A DNA stretch of 7,750 nt from Clostridiales bacterium. GTDB taxonomy: Bacteria; Bacillota; Clostridia; Christensenellales; CAG-314. The notes under the pieces are model-generated. The model ran no database searches and had not been told where the DNA came from. It worked only from the letters and a program-made list of their open reading frames with translations. This document shows, in pieces, positions 6,305 through 7,750 of the stretch. A program made the position numbers and the translations under genes. The stretch covers positions 32,333-40,082 of the forward strand of contig DPQS01000069.1 in the NCBI GenBank assembly GCA_003537755.1. Reading direction: 5' to 3'. Every line of letters starts with the position of its first letter. Position 1 is the first letter of the stretch.

Positions 6305-6313
6305 AATTGACAA

Positions 6314-6613
6314 GTGATCAATTCGTATTCCAGCCTGGAACAACTTACTTCAGCCGTCAACAACATGACGGTGGCTTCCTTGCGCGAAGTTGCGCGTGAT
6401 TTCGGCATTGTGCCACGTAACCGCAAGCGCGACGAACTCATTCAACTGATACTGGACGTCTACAAGGGCGACATCAAGCCCGAAGGACCCAAAAAAGCAG
6501 GTCGCCCGACAAAAACGGCACTCAGCCAGCCTACGGTAGAACCTTACTCGCACGAGCGTACAACTACGCCCCCCCCCTCGAACAAGAGGTGTATGAAGGT
6601 ATTCTCGAAATAA
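6314..6613 (+). CDS. rho: Rho factor, N-terminal part (frame broken at a C run)
   Basis: This is the 5' portion of rho. It starts at GTG 6314 after a good GGAGG. Residues 8-48 form the Rho N-terminal helical (SAP-like) domain (NNMTVASLREVARDFGI, KRDELIQLIL). A basic, low-complexity linker with KKAGRPTK follows. At residues 86-88, three prolines are encoded by a run of nine C. Past that point the frame gives 11 unrelated residues and a TAA at 6611-6613. The -1 frame continues without a stop into LEQEVYEGILEIMPDGYGFVR-type Rho sequence. Joined across the tract, the product would be about 464 residues, a normal Rho size. As it stands this frame makes a 99-residue protein with the N-terminal domain only. 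Sequencing error, mutation and recoding all remain possible. Confidence 0.8.
   Translation: MINSYSSLEQLTSAVNNMTVASLREVARDFGIVPRNRKRDELIQLILDVYKGDIKPEGPKKAGRPTKTALSQPTVEPYSHERTTTPPPSNKRCMKVFSK
6569..6577 (+). repeat. Nine-C homopolymer at the rho frame break
   Basis: The run of nine C lies in the proline-rich linker. One more C (ten) or two fewer (seven) would make rho continuous, as would a -1 ribosomal slip on C-CCC-CCC. A tract of this length is prone to replication slippage and to base-calling or assembly error. Confidence 0.9.
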
Positions 6614-7707
6614 TGCCGGACGGCTACGGTTTTGTGCGTACGGAAAACTACAGCACGACACCCGGCAAGGACTACTACGTGCCTGCCGCAATGATTACGC
6701 GTATGTTTTTGAAAACGGGCGACAAGCTGGGCGTATGCCTGAGGCAATTTCCCGACAGAACCGCGCCGTCCGTTACCTACATCAAAAGCATAAACGACGA
6801 AGTGTGCCCGAGCATTCACCGCACAAGTTTCGACATGCTGGAAGCGTGCTTCCCCAATCAGCGTATCAACATTGTCGGCGATCGTACCGATTACAGCCTG
6901 CGTGCGCTGGACCTTGTTGCGCCCATCGGCAAAGGAACGCGCGGTCTTATCGTTGCGCCGCCCAAGGCAGGCAAAACCATTTTACTTAAAAAGATTGCTC
7001 AGGCCGTGACGAAAAATCACCCCGAAATTCACCTGACGGTGCTTCTCATAGACGAACGTCCGGAGGAAGTTACCGACTTCAAGGACAGTGTAAACTGCGA
7101 AGTAGTGTACAGTACATTCGACCAGTCGCCGCAAAACCACACGCGCATTGCGGAACTTGTAATGGCAAACGCCCGTCGCCGCGTAGAGCAAGGACAGGAC
7201 GTAATGGTACTTATGGACAGTATTACCCGTCTCGGACGCGCCTACAACCAGACGATAGAAATGAGCGGAAGAACGCTGACCGGCGGACTGGACATTTCCG
7301 CTTTGCAGGAACCCAAAAAGATGTTCGGCAGCGGACGTAACGTGCGTAACGGCGGAAGCCTTACCATACTTGCGACCGCCCTTGTGGAAACGGGCAGCAA
7401 GCTGGACGAAATCGTGTTTGAGGAATTTAAGGGTACGGGTAACATGGAAATCCGCCTTGACCGCCGCATGAGCGAAAAGCGCATTTTCCCTGCGATCGAC
7501 CTCAACAAGAGCGGTACGCGCCGAGAAGATTTGCTGTTTACCCCCGAAGAAATGGAAGGCATGATGTTGTGCCGCCGTCTGCTTGCTTCCGACGACCCCG
7601 TGCAAGCCACCGAGGAACTGTTGGAAATCATCATGGCAACGGCAAACAACAAGGAAACGATCGAGGTAATCAAGCGACTGATAAACTCTCGTCGCACAAG
7701 AAGATAA
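6589..7707 (+). CDS. rho: Transcription termination factor Rho, RNA-binding and ATPase part
   Basis: Rho is a hexameric ATP-driven RNA translocase that ends transcription. Numbered from the GTG at 6589, residues 3-72 are the cold-shock-like primary RNA-binding domain (GILEIMPDGYGFVR). Residues 110-372 are the RecA-type motor. The motor shows Walker A APPKAGKT (123-130), DERPEE with catalytic E156, Walker B VMVLMD (D210), the SITRLGRAYN R-loop (211-220), the TGGLD Q-loop (231-235) and GTGNME with arginine finger R292. Every expected motor residue is present. The segment is open upstream to the C run with no ATG or obvious ribosome site, so 6589 is only a formal start. The true protein most likely begins at 6314 and passes through the tract. 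ATG 6613 overlaps the stop of the upstream frame but lies inside the RNA-binding domain. One base separates the stop from the next gene. Confidence 0.95.
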   Translation: MYEGILEIMPDGYGFVRTENYSTTPGKDYYVPAAMITRMFLKTGDKLGVCLRQFPDRTAPSVTYIKSINDEVCPSIHRTSFDMLEACFPNQRINIVGDRTDYSLRALDLVAPIGKGTRGLIVAPPKAGKTILLKKIAQAVTKNHPEIHLTVLLIDERPEEVTDFKDSVNCEVVYSTFDQSPQNHTRIAELVMANARRRVEQGQDVMVLMDSITRLGRAYNQTIEMSGRTLTGGLDISALQEPKKMFGSGRNVRNGGSLTILATALVETGSKLDEIVFEEFKGTGNMEIRLDRRMSEKRIFPAIDLNKSGTRREDLLFTPEEMEGMMLCRRLLASDDPVQATEELLEIIMATANNKETIEVIKRLINSRRTRR

Positions 7708-7708
7708 A

Positions 7709-7750
7709 ATGAAAACTGTGGTTTTGGGTATGAGCGGCGGCGTGGACAGT
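7709..7750 (+). CDS. mnmA: tRNA-specific 2-thiouridylase MnmA, first 14 codons (probable)
   Basis: The window ends after MKTVVLGMSGGVDS. SGGVDS is the PP-loop that binds ATP in N-type ATP pyrophosphatases, and GMSGGVDS at the extreme N-terminus is typical of MnmA. MnmA activates U34 of tRNAs for Lys, Glu and Gln so that sulfur can be inserted. Other PP-loop enzymes (NadE, GuaA, LarE, QueC) share the core, but usually with different flanking residues or a later position. The ATG follows the rho stop by one base, suggesting co-transcription and translational coupling. Only the start can be judged here. Confidence 0.72.
   Translation, partial: MKTVVLGMSGGVDS

Larger units (their letters stand above)
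5980..6313. other. 334-nt gene-free region between rplI and rho
   Basis: No supported gene was found. The region holds several imperfect stems. CGGCT/AGCCG lies at 6040-6055, and its right arm can pair instead with CGGCTC at 5994-5999. A nested GCGCA/TGCGC plus GTCG/CGAC structure spans 6114-6149. No hairpin has a proper U-tail on the plus strand, so the end of the rplI transcript is not identified. The 3' third contains a candidate -10 box and the rho leader structure listed separately. Confidence 0.4.

Noticed and set aside
6982..7605. Minus-strand frame of 207 codons opposite rho
   Set aside because: Antisense to the fully conserved Rho motor; no independent coding sign.

Overview
The window reads as part of a Bacillota (probably Clostridia-like) chromosome. 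The evidence is gene order and family content: dxr, rseP, ispG and a PolC-type N-terminal protein in a row, a small DUF1540-like Cys-rich protein, ribosomal protein L9, transcription terminator Rho, and the start of an mnmA-like tRNA thiolase. Base composition looks even, near half GC, across all coding parts, and no insertion sequence, phage gene, CRISPR array, tRNA or rRNA was seen. Finer taxonomy cannot be read from the sequence.

Layout. (1) 1-4971, plus strand: a probable operon. It holds the 3' part of dxr (first committed step of the MEP isoprenoid pathway), rseP (site-2 intramembrane protease), a 137-nt gap, ispG (penultimate MEP step), and, overlapping ispG by 20 nt, a 549-codon gene built from the N-terminal and OB domains of PolC plus a DnaQ-fold exonuclease domain. 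In that exonuclease domain all the catalytic acids appear to be replaced. The PHP and polymerase parts of PolC are absent. (2) 4972-5538: a convergent/divergent spacer around a 48-residue Cys-rich gene on the minus strand, with its own GGAGG and an intrinsic terminator. The strong promoter of rplI follows (TTGACT, 17 nt, TATAAT), with an operator-like dyad just downstream of it. (3) 5539-5979: rplI, apparently transcribed alone. (4) 5980-6313: a gene-free stretch with a possible -10 element and a structured leader. (5) 6314-7707: rho, split into two reading frames at a run of nine C in the linker between the Rho N-terminal domain and the RNA-binding/ATPase part. (6) 7709-7750: the first 14 codons of a PP-loop gene, probably mnmA.

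The first block joins isoprenoid precursor synthesis with envelope proteolysis and, in typical Bacillota, replication (polC). The two points most worth following are the polymerase-less PolC relative sitting in the usual polC position, and the homopolymer-interrupted rho. The rho break may be a sequencing error, a mutation, or a -1 recoding site.
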